From assembly GCA_035508495.1 (NCBI GenBank), contig DATJMX010000032.1:1-64000 (forward strand): a stretch of DNA of 64,000 nt, read 5' to 3'. The position numbers and the translations under genes are program-made. Positions 18,639 through 27,444 of the stretch are shown here, in pieces. Below the pieces are notes generated by a model. That model worked only from the letters and a program-made list of their open reading frames with translations, was not told where the DNA came from and made no database searches. How positions within the stretch are numbered: position 1 is the first letter of the stretch; each line of letters starts with the position of its first letter. This DNA is from Candidatus Binataceae bacterium. Lineage in GTDB: Bacteria; Desulfobacterota; Binatia; Binatales; Binataceae.

Positions 18639-18674
18639 TAAAAAGAGCGGGTCCCAAGGGGCCCGCTCTTTTTG
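18639..18674. terminator. Bidirectional intrinsic terminator
   Basis: AAAAAGAGCGGG...CCCGCTCTTTTT, a stem of about 15 bp with a small loop, flanked by A-tract and T-tract. It lies between the convergent genes ending at 18617 (+) and 18701 (-) and should work for both. Confidence 0.9.
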
Positions 18675-18700
18675 TTTGTGCAGTTCAGTGTTCGACGCGC

Positions 18701-19549
18701 TCAGTGCGCTGCCGGCGATGCCGCCGCTGACGCAGCCGGCGTAATCGGTGCGCCCGCCGCCGCACCCGACGCGCCCGGCTTCATCATCATGCCCATGCCC
18801 GGACCCGTCCCGGTGCGCCCAGGCATCTGCCGCTCCTTGTAGTCGGAGGGAACCTCGAATGTAGATTCCGCGAGCTTCTGCGAAGTGACCTTGGTCACCG
18901 TCGTCTTGGTGACAACCGGTGGACGCTTCGCCATCGCTTCTTCAATTTTCTTGGCCTGTTCCGGAGGCAATCCCGGAATCGAGATCTTGTTCATCTTCAT
19001 GGTCGAGTCCGAAGCCAGCGGAATACCGCCAGGGATATTGCCTTCCATCCCGGCCATCGGGGTGCCCTTGAACTTTTCCTTCATCGCATCCTGAAATGCG
19101 CTGAAATCCCTGGCCCCCGGGGCGCTGGTCGAGAAGCATTCGGTGATGGTGTAGTCGCCGCTCATGACCTTGCCCTCGCCCTTGTAGTCGGCGCACTTGA
19201 AGCCGGCGACCGAGCGCGTCGAGCCCATCTTGGTGAAATTCATCGCGTTCTGAGATTTATTCGCCATCATCTGGGCCATCGGGCCCTTGGGTGGAAAATC
19301 CATCTGCAGGTAACTCTTGGCGGCGGGCTGGAGAATGTAAAGCTTGCCTTTGTCGAGATCGGTGATGACGATATGGCTGGGCGTCTCGAGGCGCTCCTTG
19401 TTGCCCTGAACCATGATCGTTTGGTGCTGAGTGATGTCCTTTGAGCCGCGATTGGAGGTCTGATCCTGCTCGATCACGACTCCGGCCGTGGCGGTCATCG
19501 CGCTCAGTGCGATCGCGGCGCCGGCCACCAGCGCGGTTAGATGTTTCAT
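18701..19549 (-). CDS. Secreted DUF4412-family protein
   Basis: 282 residues with a clear signal peptide (LVAGAAIALSAMTATAG) and a DUF4412-like body: VQGNKERLETPSHIVITD, then DKGKLYILQPAAKSYLQMDF, the beta-rich pattern of this periplasmic family. Two cysteines (FKCADYKG and TITECFST) may form a disulfide. The C-terminus is low-complexity, rich in Ala, Pro, Gly and Met (GMGMMMKPGASG). Its ATG overlaps the TGA of the upstream flippase-like gene (ATGA), so they are coupled. DUF4412 proteins have no known biochemical function. Confidence 0.8.
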   Translation of the reverse strand: MKHLTALVAGAAIALSAMTATAGVVIEQDQTSNRGSKDITQHQTIMVQGNKERLETPSHIVITDLDKGKLYILQPAAKSYLQMDFPPKGPMAQMMANKSQNAMNFTKMGSTRSVAGFKCADYKGEGKVMSGDYTITECFSTSAPGARDFSAFQDAMKEKFKGTPMAGMEGNIPGGIPLASDSTMKMNKISIPGLPPEQAKKIEEAMAKRPPVVTKTTVTKVTSQKLAESTFEVPSDYKERQMPGRTGTGPGMGMMMKPGASGAAAGAPITPAASAAASPAAH

Positions 19550-20601
19550 AGCGAATGCTCTCCTTGTGCCCTCTTAATTTTCACGACCTGCCCTTTGATG
19601 ACGGGGGCCGGAGTTTTAGATGCGCCCGCCGATCGCTCGGTGATTATTCGGTGAATCATTAGCGCGAGTAGACCGAATGCCACCCACACCAGCTCTTTTA
19701 TCCGGCGCAGGAAGCCTACCACGAATCCCACGCCCGCCGGATATCCAAGCATCGAGAGAATAAACGCCTTGCCACCTTCTTGCGAGACCAGTTTTCCAGG
19801 GATCAGGAAGAAGGCGCGCTCGACCAGCAGGCCCGCGGCTTCGACCAGCATCGCGATTTGCATCGATCCTGGATGGCCAATCAGGCGCAATAGAATATAA
19901 ATTTCGACCGGTCCCATGCTCCAGGCCACGACGTAGCACAGGCATGAGACGAGGAAGCGCAGGCGATGGTGCGCGTAAAAGTCGGCGAGAACCGAATCGG
20001 CCTCGGCGGCGGCGTCTCTCAACTCGTCGGTCTTGAGGCGCGATAGATCGAGGCGTGCGGCAGCTTTGAACAGATGCGTGAACGGCTGCTTGCGCTGCAC
20101 GAAAAAGAAGAGCCCCGACAGCACAACCGCGATCGAGAAGCCGCCGATGATCGCCCAGGAGAGCCTGGCCGCGATTGGCACCAGCCTGAGCGAGAAGAAC
20201 AGCGCGATCATCACGAAGCCGATCTGCCCGAGCATCTCGGCGAGCGCTGCGACCGCGACGCTGGCTAATCCGATCGGCATCCGCAGCCGCTGCCTGACGG
20301 TTAGCGCCATCACAACCTGGCCGCCGAGCTGCGCCGACGGGGTCGTGTAGTCAACCGCCTCGCCGCCGATTCGGGCGGCGAACAATTCAAGGAAGCTCAG
20401 GTCGGGCGGGTAGTCTTCAATCGTCGCGCGCCAGCCGAAGGTATTGAAGATGCGCGATATCGATTCGAAAGCAATCGTGCCGGCAAGGCCCCATCCCACC
20501 AGCCGCACATAGCCGAGCAAATCGCTCAAGCCGTAGTGCGATATGAACCACGCGTAGAAAATAACCGCGAGGACGATGAAGCAGGTTTCGATGCGGCGCA
20601 T
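19546..20601 (-). CDS. Lysylphosphatidylglycerol synthase TM/flippase-like membrane protein
   Basis: 351 residues with about 8 hydrophobic segments and the UPF0104/LPG_synthase_TM features: a conserved stretch around GGEAVDYTTPSAQLGGQVVM and a later PGKLVSQEGGKAF. Such proteins move or sense lipids or lipid-linked intermediates in the cytoplasmic membrane; the MprF synthase domain is absent. Translationally coupled to the DUF4412 protein. The fused soluble half of MprF is missing, so lysyl transfer is unlikely. Confidence 0.8.
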   Translation of the reverse strand: MRRIETCFIVLAVIFYAWFISHYGLSDLLGYVRLVGWGLAGTIAFESISRIFNTFGWRATIEDYPPDLSFLELFAARIGGEAVDYTTPSAQLGGQVVMALTVRQRLRMPIGLASVAVAALAEMLGQIGFVMIALFFSLRLVPIAARLSWAIIGGFSIAVVLSGLFFFVQRKQPFTHLFKAAARLDLSRLKTDELRDAAAEADSVLADFYAHHRLRFLVSCLCYVVAWSMGPVEIYILLRLIGHPGSMQIAMLVEAAGLLVERAFFLIPGKLVSQEGGKAFILSMLGYPAGVGFVVGFLRRIKELVWVAFGLLALMIHRIITERSAGASKTPAPVIKGQVVKIKRAQGEHSL

Positions 20602-20731
20602 TAATAGGTTAATACCGCAGGCCCGCTAGCCGACGGTATCCGGAGCATTGTTCCAGCGTGCTCCGATCTGCGCAACCCGTCAGAGCAGCCGCATTTGACG
20701 CGAGACTTAACGCGCGTAAAGAATTGCCGCG

Positions 20732-21868
20732 ATGGCTCTCAACGGATTTTCGATTCTCGACGCGGACGGTCACCTCACCGAGCCCGCATCGCTCTACGGC
20801 ACTCATATCGATCCTGCGATGCGGCCGCGCGCGCAGGAATTGCTGACGCGCCTTGGTGCCGGCAACCTTGGCCTGGTGGCGGCGCTCCTGCCGAATTGGC
20901 GCTCGGCGGAACGCCCGCTCGGCGAGGTTGCTGAAGTCCCCGGCCTCGGCAAACTGCCATCGGGCAGGAATCATCCGCTGGCGTCGGAGGCGGGTGGCTA
21001 CGATCCCAGCGAGCGTATCCGCGACATGGACAAGGAAGGGATCGATATCGCGGTCTGCTTCGCGACCGTCGCGACGTCAGTTATCGGCGCCGAGGATCCC
21101 GCGCTCGAGGCGGCACTCGCGCGCGCTTACAATCGATGGGCCGGGGAGTACTGCGCGCCGTTCAAGGATCGCATCAAGGCGGTCGGCATCGTCCCCCAGC
21201 GCGATATGAATCGATGCGCCGCGGAGGTCGCGTATCTGGCGGGTGAGCCGTGGTGCGTCGGAGTCATGACCTTCGGCAACCTCGAGGGCAAGCTCGCCGA
21301 CCATCCGTATTTCGATCCCTTCTACAATGCGATGCAGGACGCCGATCTGCCGGTATGCTTCCACGGCGGTACGGATCGGCCTCCGTTCGCGCCGGGACGC
21401 GCGGACGTCGGTAACAACATGTTTATGATGCATCTGACGGGGCATGTGTGGCATCAGATGCGCATCATGGCCGCGGTCGTCGGAGGGGGGCTCTTCGAGC
21501 GCTATCCGCGCCTGCGCTTCGGCTTCTTCGAGGGGGGCTTGTCATGGGTGCCGTGGTGGGCCGATCGCATGGACGGCCACTACAAGCACTTCGCGCGCCA
21601 CACGCCGCGCCTCAAGTGCCTGCCCTCGGAGCACATGCGTGGAGCGAGATGCTTCTACACCTTCGATCCTGACGAGGCGATGCTGCCCGAGGCGCTGCGC
21701 CTCATCGGCACGAGTCGCGTGATGTGGGCCTCAGACTATCCGCATTTCGACGCGGAATTCCCTGACGCCGGCGAACTCGTTGTCAACAATGAGCGGCTCG
21801 CAGCGGATGAAAAGCGCGCGATTCTCGCCGATAACGCGCGTCGTTTCTTCACGCGGCTTGCGGGATAG
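20732..21868 (+). CDS. Amidohydrolase family protein (PF04909, ACMSD-like)
   Basis: 378 residues. The N-terminal LDADGHLTEPASLY has the metal-binding D-x-H of this TIM-barrel family; CFHGGTDRPPF supplies the next His and WASDYPHFDAEFPDA the C-terminal Asp-Tyr-Pro-His metal-site motif. Family members are decarboxylases or hydrolases of aromatic-ring catabolites (ACMSD, gamma-resorcylate decarboxylase) or of unknown substrates. It is common in xenobiotic-degrading bacteria beside LLM and thiolase genes, as here. Start by first good ATG; no strong ribosome-binding site is seen. Convergent with the phosphoesterase 8 bases away. Confidence 0.87.
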   Translation: MALNGFSILDADGHLTEPASLYGTHIDPAMRPRAQELLTRLGAGNLGLVAALLPNWRSAERPLGEVAEVPGLGKLPSGRNHPLASEAGGYDPSERIRDMDKEGIDIAVCFATVATSVIGAEDPALEAALARAYNRWAGEYCAPFKDRIKAVGIVPQRDMNRCAAEVAYLAGEPWCVGVMTFGNLEGKLADHPYFDPFYNAMQDADLPVCFHGGTDRPPFAPGRADVGNNMFMMHLTGHVWHQMRIMAAVVGGGLFERYPRLRFGFFEGGLSWVPWWADRMDGHYKHFARHTPRLKCLPSEHMRGARCFYTFDPDEAMLPEALRLIGTSRVMWASDYPHFDAEFPDAGELVVNNERLAADEKRAILADNARRFFTRLAG

Positions 21869-21876
21869 TGTCTCGC

Positions 21877-23361
21877 TCACCACGGGGGCAGGCCGACGAT
21901 CTGTCCGGTGGACGGATTGAGCTGTAGCGTCGGCGCGAGCGGGAATCCGCCGAAATTGAACATCGAGTTCATCGAATTGGCCTTCTTGTCGAATGATTGC
22001 GGATCGTTGAGCCGGCCGAGATTCCAGTTGTCTTCGATGAAGCGCAGCACCGAGGTCTGATCGGTCACCGTGTGATCCACGTAATTGCTCTTCGACCACG
22101 GCGAAATAACGATCAGCGGCAGCCGCGGTCCGTAGCCGCATCGATCCTGGTAAGCACCCGGCGCAGCGTTGCCGCAAAGCCCAGTCACACCCAGCAACCG
22201 ATCCTGAGAGGGATCGCTCGACTGATTGACTATTGGCGGCATTACATGATCGTACCACCCGTCCGAATCGTCGTAAGTAATGACTATCGCCATCTGTTTG
22301 AGACGCCACGGGAGCGTCCGCTGGAGAGCATTGATGGTATTGACGAGAAAGGTCTGCTCCGCCAGCGGACTTGAGGTTAGCGGATGGCCGGTTGAATCGC
22401 TCATCGCCTTGAGGAAGGAGACCTGCGGGATGTTCCCAACCGCAACTCCTTGCCAGAAGTTGCTGAGATCGTACTGATGATTCGCCTGGTCAGCGTTGGT
22501 GCCAATCAGGAAAGGTGACGACGGCGGCAGATGGTTGGGATTGGAAGTTGATGCATAATACTGAAACGGCATGTAGTGACTATTGTAGGCGGGGTTGCAA
22601 ACGCCATCGACATTGCCGAAATCGCCGTAGAACCATCCCCATGTGACTTTTCTGGCAGTCAGCAAATCGCCGATATTTTGACTCGCCATCTGCACCAGAG
22701 TTCCACTCGCGCAGTTGTCGAATCCGGCCTCGACATTCTTTATCACTGTGCCATTGATTACTTTGCCCGCAACGTCGGCAGGCGTGGCGCCATGCGTTTC
22801 TCCCGACACGGCATTCAAATGACCAACTACGGTAACGCCGAAATTAGTACCGAACGAGTTGTCGCTCATCGCGTAATACTGGACGTAGTTCCAAATCGCC
22901 GTGACTGTATTTCCGTCGTAGTAGCCCATCGGCAGGTTGTCGATTGGGGGGCAGCCCATCGGATTTATCGGGCTCGTGAACTGCACGAACATGTCCATAA
23001 GCCCGCCGTTATAGGCCTGCTGCTCGTTCATATAGAAGTTAGTATTGTCGCAAGTGAAATTCTGCGAGCGATCGAGGCGAAATGGATTTGCGAGGTTAAG
23101 GTTTTGCGTCGCAATCACGCCCGCGATTCCGTTGACCGGCGGCGTGTTGGGTAAGGCCTTGAATTTCGGCTCGCCGGGAAGATTTGCGGCGATTGGATAC
23201 GTCGCGAAGTAGTGATCGAACGCGACGTTTTCATCGTCAATGACGACCAGGTATTTGATCGGTGTCTGCGTGGGAACGAGCGGCGTTGCCGCGCCTAATG
23301 AAACTTGTGCGATTGAAAGCGCCACCGCGAAAGCGGTCACGCCCGCCAGCAAATTGCGCAT
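21877..23361 (-). CDS. Secreted phosphoesterase (phospholipase C/AcpA family)
   Basis: 494 residues with signal peptide (LLAGVTAFAVALSIAQVSLGA). The phosphoesterase family motifs are present with small changes: VVIDDENVAFDHYFATYP (usual form FQENVSFDHYFGTYP), WGWFYGDFG, ITYDDSDGWYDHVMPP, and YGPRLPLIVISPWSK near the C-terminus. This family cleaves phospholipids or phosphomonoesters in the periplasm or outside the cell, using a metal site built from these Glu, Asp and His residues. Transcribed alone, away from the anti-sigma gene. Hydrolysis class (phospholipase C versus acid phosphatase) is not decidable. Confidence 0.87.
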   Translation of the reverse strand: MRNLLAGVTAFAVALSIAQVSLGAATPLVPTQTPIKYLVVIDDENVAFDHYFATYPIAANLPGEPKFKALPNTPPVNGIAGVIATQNLNLANPFRLDRSQNFTCDNTNFYMNEQQAYNGGLMDMFVQFTSPINPMGCPPIDNLPMGYYDGNTVTAIWNYVQYYAMSDNSFGTNFGVTVVGHLNAVSGETHGATPADVAGKVINGTVIKNVEAGFDNCASGTLVQMASQNIGDLLTARKVTWGWFYGDFGNVDGVCNPAYNSHYMPFQYYASTSNPNHLPPSSPFLIGTNADQANHQYDLSNFWQGVAVGNIPQVSFLKAMSDSTGHPLTSSPLAEQTFLVNTINALQRTLPWRLKQMAIVITYDDSDGWYDHVMPPIVNQSSDPSQDRLLGVTGLCGNAAPGAYQDRCGYGPRLPLIVISPWSKSNYVDHTVTDQTSVLRFIEDNWNLGRLNDPQSFDKKANSMNSMFNFGGFPLAPTLQLNPSTGQIVGLPPW

Positions 23362-23455
23362 GATGTCCCCTCCCCGAGCGATCAGCGATCCTGAAACGAG
23401 ATCGTGATGTAGCGGCGTTTCGACTAACAGTAAAGCGCAGCGCGTTACGCGGCGG

Positions 23456-24256
23456 TTATTTTGACGATGGAGACCCTTCGCGTCCTGTACTTGAGCCCGA
23501 TTCGCCGGCTATGAGGCGCGCGAGGCGATCGAGCTCGCTTGCCTGCATATCCGACACGAGCCAGCACTGCATCCCCTCCTTGCTGAAGCTCTCGAGGTTG
23601 TAGCCATTGCGCGAGAGGGTCTTGAACGCGTCGCTGCCCTCGCCCTGGCTCTCGGGCCACATGAACAGGTTGATGACGTGTTTGCCATGTTGATAAACGA
23701 CCGCGGCGGCGGTGTGATTGTCGATATAGTCGAGCCGCCCGCCGATGAGCGGAAAACCTGCGCTAGCGAAATCTTTCACCACCGGTGAGAAATCGAGCTT
23801 GCCTGCGAACCACGGCTTGACGGTGTGTTGATCGGTCGAAGCCACGTCGATGAGATGCGAGGCCATCAGTGACCGGACATGGCTCGCGGCGACTTCCTGG
23901 GCAATGAGATCGCTAGCCGCCGGACGCATCATCGATGGGGCAAACATCACGAGCAAAAGAGCCGCGAGCGCGAGCGGCACCGCGATGAGCGACCATCGCA
24001 TGCGCCGCGGTGTTGCAGTGCGTACCGAACGGCGTTCGCTTGCGAGAGCACTGCGGACGCGAGCTTCGAGGCCCGCGGGCGCAGCGTAGTGAAATTCGCC
24101 GCTGCGCAGCCGAGACCGCATCGCACGCGCACGCTCGAATTCGCGAGAGCATTCGAGGCATCCCTCGAGATGTTGCGCCACCTCGAGATCGCGGGCCGCG
24201 TCGAGCTCGCCATCAAGATGAGCATGGAGCAGCAGGCGTGCGTCTTCGCAGGTCAC
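23456..24256 (-). CDS. Transmembrane anti-sigma factor with ZAS zinc finger
   Basis: 266 residues. The cytoplasmic N-terminus has TCEDARLLLHAHLDGELD and the H-x3-C-x2-C zinc motif HLEGCLECS that binds ECF sigma factors; one transmembrane helix follows (LIAVPLALAALLLVMFAPSM), then a periplasmic sensor region. ATG overlaps the TGA of the sigma gene (ATGA), giving stoichiometric synthesis. The periplasmic part (WFAGKLDFSPVVKDFASAGF, INLFMWPES) resembles ChrR/RsgI-like anti-sigma factors annotated in many soil bacteria. The signal is unknown. Confidence 0.88.
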   Translation of the reverse strand: MTCEDARLLLHAHLDGELDAARDLEVAQHLEGCLECSREFERARAMRSRLRSGEFHYAAPAGLEARVRSALASERRSVRTATPRRMRWSLIAVPLALAALLLVMFAPSMMRPAASDLIAQEVAASHVRSLMASHLIDVASTDQHTVKPWFAGKLDFSPVVKDFASAGFPLIGGRLDYIDNHTAAAVVYQHGKHVINLFMWPESQGEGSDAFKTLSRNGYNLESFSKEGMQCWLVSDMQASELDRLARLIAGESGSSTGREGSPSSK

Positions 24257-24786
24257 TGCGTCACCTTCCTGCCGACGAGACTTGCCAGTGCGTTCTGCAG
24301 GCGTTTGCGCGCGCGCGCTAGCCGCGACATCACGGTGCCGATCGGCAGCTCGGCAGCGTCGGCGATTTCCTTGTATGTCAGACCCTCGATCTCGCGCATC
24401 ACGATAACCTCGCGATACTCGATCGGCAGCGCCTCGAGCGCGGCGCGGATCGCTTTGCCTTCGGCGTCGCGGACCATTGCAGCTTCGAGGCTGTCTGCTC
24501 CGCTGCAGGTGCCGTGCGCTTCTTCGTCGAACTCGGCAGCCTCATTCGATCTGCGATTACGCTGGATCCACGTGAGCGCCGTGTTACGGACGATCGCGAG
24601 CAGCCACGCGCGCGCATCGCCACCGCGATATCCGTGGGCGAACCTGAGCGCGCGCAGGTAAGCCTCCTGCACGACATCCTGTGCGTCGGCGTCATTGCGC
24701 ATCAGCCATCGGGCGAGGTTGTAGGCCGAGTCGAGATGCGGCAGGAAAACATGCTCGAAGTCCACGTCTTTGTGCGGGTCCAGCAA
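24253..24786 (-). CDS. ECF-type RNA polymerase sigma factor
   Basis: 177 residues. Region 2 is DSAYNLARWLMRNDADAQDV with VQEAYLRALRFAH; region 4 has YREVIVMREIEGLTYKEIAD then LPIGTVMSRLARARKRL, a standard helix-turn-helix for the -35 element. Paired by ATGA overlap with its zinc-finger anti-sigma factor. Usually such pairs autoregulate and respond to envelope or oxidative stress; I did not find a convincing GGAAC-type promoter upstream, where a palindromic repeat lies. Confidence 0.92.
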   Translation of the reverse strand: MLDPHKDVDFEHVFLPHLDSAYNLARWLMRNDADAQDVVQEAYLRALRFAHGYRGGDARAWLLAIVRNTALTWIQRNRRSNEAAEFDEEAHGTCSGADSLEAAMVRDAEGKAIRAALEALPIEYREVIVMREIEGLTYKEIADAAELPIGTVMSRLARARKRLQNALASLVGRKVTQ

Positions 24787-24842
24787 CCGTCGCAGTAGCT
24801 CCTAAAGGGCGCGCTGCCTCTACTCTCCCTGTTGCGTCTGAT

Positions 24843-24973
24843 CCCTCTCCCTGACCAGGGAGAGGCTAGGTGAGGGTAGCCCGGATCTTTTTTCTGGCGC
24901 TGCGATCTAGAGCCAGACGACCCTCACCCGGCGCGGCGCTGCGGCACCGACCTCTCCCTGGTCAGGGAGAGGG
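24843..24973. repeat. REP-like palindromic repeat pair
   Basis: CCCTCTCCCTGACCAGGGAG (from 24843) begins a palindromic unit ending GAGGCTAGGTGAGGG. An inverted copy ends at 24973 (CTCTCCCTGGTCAGGGAGAG). The two units face each other across about 45 bases, like BIME elements. The 286-base gap between the sigma gene and the aldo-keto reductase holds no gene besides this. Confidence 0.75.
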
Positions 24974-25072
24974 ATTCACCGCGGAGAGAGTTCAGAGCGT
25001 TCCTACATGCAGGACTGACGCGCGCGGGATTTTATTCCCGCCGGCAATCGCGAGCCAATGATGAAAAGACGC

Positions 25073-26185
25073 CTATGGCTCATCGCTGCGTTTGAATAGC
25101 TGCATCAGCTCGTCGACCGTCGCCGGCGGATGCGTCGCCGCGGCGAGTGTGTCGCGGACGTGATCTGCGGACTTCATGCCGACCAGAGCGACGTTGACGC
25201 CGGGCGTTGAGCGCACGAACTGGATCGCGCGCTGCGCGTCGGAGGCGAAGCTCTTGAACGCGTCGCGCAGGATTTGCGGCAGCCCTCGCGAGAGTTGACC
25301 TTGCAGGAGCGTCGCGCTGGCCGAGACTCCGATGCCGAGCTGCTGCGCCATCGCGAGCGTGGTCGCGCGGCCGTTGCCGACGATCTGGTTGCCGCGCGTG
25401 ACCGCTTCGGGCATCGCCAGGTTGTAGGGCAGCTGGATCGCGCGAAAATGATGGCCCTCGCCGCCGACTTCCTGCGCGGTCTTGAGCAGCTCATCGAGCG
25501 AAAGCCATCCGCGCGCGGTCGGCTCGGCGCGCAGGCCATTCCAAGTCGCGACGCCATAGACGCCGATCTTGTTGTCACTCACCGCGATCTCGAGAAACTC
25601 GAACGCGGCGCGGATGCGCGTGAGGAATTCCCTGCGATCGACGACTTCGAGCTGTGTCTCGGGGTTATGCAGATAGTAGATGTCGATCGTCTCCAGGCCC
25701 AGGTTGCGCCGCGAGGTTTCCAGCATCACGCCGATGTACTTCGGCGTCATGCAATGCGACCCGTCAACCAGGTCGCCCGGCTTCACGATATTGGTGCGGA
25801 TGAAATGCTGCTCGAACCATGAGCGTGGATCGGGCGGCACCTCGCCATCGAACGTGATGTATCCGCCCTTGGTCGCGACGATGAACTCTTCGCGCGTTAG
25901 ATCGCCAGCCGCGGTAAGGTCCGCTATCGCCTTGCCGATCGTGCGCTCGGAGCGCTGAAAGCGGTAGTTCACCGCCGTATCGACGAGGTTGATTCCGCCG
26001 CGCAGCGCTTCTTTGAGGGAAGCATCGTAGGATTCATCATCCGCTTCGGTCGGCTCGCCGAGATAAGTGCCGATGCCGATCGACGATACGCTGCATCCGA
26101 GCATCGGGCGGAAGTTGCCGGGAAGATTCGAGAAGCGGCTCGCGTAGTTCGCGGTGCCTGCTGATGAGGCGCGTCCCTTGAGCAT
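25073..26185 (-). CDS. Aldo/keto reductase
   Basis: 370 residues from ATG 26185 (MLKGRASSAG). The catalytic tetrad is readable: Asp and Tyr in LVDTAVNYRFQRSE, Lys in FIVATKGGY, His in YYLHNPE. The NADPH site near the C-terminus includes VRSTPGVNVALVGMKSADHV. About 50 residues longer than classical members, with an insertion around SWFEQHFIRTNIVKP, as in the larger uncharacterised group. It reduces aldehydes or ketones to alcohols in the cytoplasm. First of a likely minus-strand group ahead of the VOC and methyltransferase genes only by position; the gap to VOC is 40 bases, so co-transcription is plausible. Confidence 0.88.
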   Translation of the reverse strand: MLKGRASSAGTANYASRFSNLPGNFRPMLGCSVSSIGIGTYLGEPTEADDESYDASLKEALRGGINLVDTAVNYRFQRSERTIGKAIADLTAAGDLTREEFIVATKGGYITFDGEVPPDPRSWFEQHFIRTNIVKPGDLVDGSHCMTPKYIGVMLETSRRNLGLETIDIYYLHNPETQLEVVDRREFLTRIRAAFEFLEIAVSDNKIGVYGVATWNGLRAEPTARGWLSLDELLKTAQEVGGEGHHFRAIQLPYNLAMPEAVTRGNQIVGNGRATTLAMAQQLGIGVSASATLLQGQLSRGLPQILRDAFKSFASDAQRAIQFVRSTPGVNVALVGMKSADHVRDTLAAATHPPATVDELMQLFKRSDEP

Positions 26186-26225
26186 CAGGTTTTCTCCGGC
26201 GCGCAAGCCGCGCCTGCTGGAATGA

Positions 26226-26621
26226 TCAACTCGTGAACGACTGAGGACTAATCGTCGGCTCGTACAGCGCCTGTATCACGTTGCCGTCCGGATCGCGGAT
26301 ATAGAATGACACCGAGCCGTCACGATGATGCTTGAGCGGATTCACGACGTCTATCCGATTCGCCTTGACCCATTCCCATCCCGCTTCGACGTCCGCAATC
26401 GTCGGCACGATGAAACCCAGGTGATCGAGATGCTGCCGTGCGGGATCGCCACCTTCGCCGCGATGAATCGCCAGGTTGTCGCATCCTGAGCTCAGGTAAA
26501 CATTCTCGGGATCCGGCTCCCATACGACTTTCATCCCGAATACGCGCTGGTAGAAATCGACCGCGCGTGCAACGTCGGCAACTTTGAGCGCCAAATGACG
26601 CAGCCCCTGGTTCTTGATCAA
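26226..26621 (-). CDS. VOC-family (glyoxalase/dioxygenase superfamily) protein
   Basis: 131 residues with the beta-alpha-beta-beta-beta fold repeated twice: LRHLALKVADVARAVDFYQR at the start and FYIRDPDGNVIQALYEP at the end, where the His and Glu metal ligands are expected. A HLDHLGF segment contributes another His. VOC enzymes include glyoxalase I, extradiol dioxygenases and fosfomycin-resistance proteins. Start ATG overlaps the stop of the methyltransferase (ATGA), so the two are coupled. Confidence 0.85.
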   Translation of the reverse strand: MIKNQGLRHLALKVADVARAVDFYQRVFGMKVVWEPDPENVYLSSGCDNLAIHRGEGGDPARQHLDHLGFIVPTIADVEAGWEWVKANRIDVVNPLKHHRDGSVSFYIRDPDGNVIQALYEPTISPQSFTS

Positions 26622-27256
26622 GATTTCGCCTCGCCGTGCAAGCCGACTACTGCCCAGATCGGATCGGAGGGCGGGTCAGTCGGGTCGGCCATGCTGATGA
26701 AATCGATTTTCTCAAATGCTCCGCTATCCATAAAGTAGCGCGCCACGAGCTTGCTGCGATCGAAGTCGTCGAGGTTTTGCCAAATCGCAACCGCCTTGGT
26801 CGGAAACATCCGGTTCGAGTAGGTCACAACAAACGGCGCTCCGGGTTTCAGCACGCGACCGACGTCGGCGAAGATCTCAACCGGCCGCTGCATGTATTGC
26901 ACCGACACCGTTACCACTGCGCCATCGAACTCCGCGTCGCCGAACGGCATTCGCGGCTCACGATTTAGATTATGCACGACGATCTCGGTAAGCGCCGGGT
27001 TGTCTGCCATCTCGATGCGATTCATTCCGAGTCCGACGACGCGCGTCGCTTCGAGATCGTTTGGCAGATGCGATCGCCAACTGCTCATCAGGTCCAGGAT
27101 CGCGCTGCCCTTGGGCAGGATGCGCCCGTATATCTCACGAACTTTGGCGATTGCACCGTCGTCGATATGAACGACGAGCCGCGGCATCGAGTAAAATGCC
27201 TCATCATCGGAGTCATCGAGGCGGCGGAAAAATTCAGGCGGGTATTTCGTCGTCAT
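26618..27256 (-). CDS. SAM-dependent methyltransferase (class I)
   Basis: 212 residues from ATG 27256 (MTTKYPPEFF); an upstream ATG (27292) would add 12 residues. The SAM-binding strand reads GSAILDLMSSWRSHLP, a degenerate form of the usual D-x-G-x-G-x-G loop, followed by VVGLGMNRIEMADNPALTE and the motif FDGAVVTVSVQYMQRPVEIF typical of Methyltransf_11-like proteins. The missing glycine-rich loop means that SAM binding may be altered. Coupled to the VOC gene and divergent from the IclR regulator, which is a good candidate to control it. Confidence 0.75.
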   Translation of the reverse strand: MTTKYPPEFFRRLDDSDDEAFYSMPRLVVHIDDGAIAKVREIYGRILPKGSAILDLMSSWRSHLPNDLEATRVVGLGMNRIEMADNPALTEIVVHNLNREPRMPFGDAEFDGAVVTVSVQYMQRPVEIFADVGRVLKPGAPFVVTYSNRMFPTKAVAIWQNLDDFDRSKLVARYFMDSGAFEKIDFISMADPTDPPSDPIWAVVGLHGEAKS

Positions 27257-27349
27257 AACGGGGCTCTGCTCAGTTTGCCGCAGAAAAGTCACATTTCTCT
27301 TTTATTTTCGGATACTTAGAGCATTTTTTCAATTTCAGCGATAGCATCG

Positions 27350-27379
27350 TTGACAGCCTTTGGAGGGGCCGTCTAGATT
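27350..27379 (+). promoter_or_regulatory. Candidate sigma-70 promoter for the IclR gene
   Basis: TTGACA (27350-27355), 18-base spacer, TAGATT (27374-27379), 66 bases before the ATG at 27445, in the divergent region shared with the methyltransferase. Confidence 0.45.
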
Positions 27380-27444
27380 AAAACGTCTTTCCAAACCGCC
27401 CCTCGGCTTCAGTTTCGGACCTGATCGGCGGCAGGAAGCAGCTG

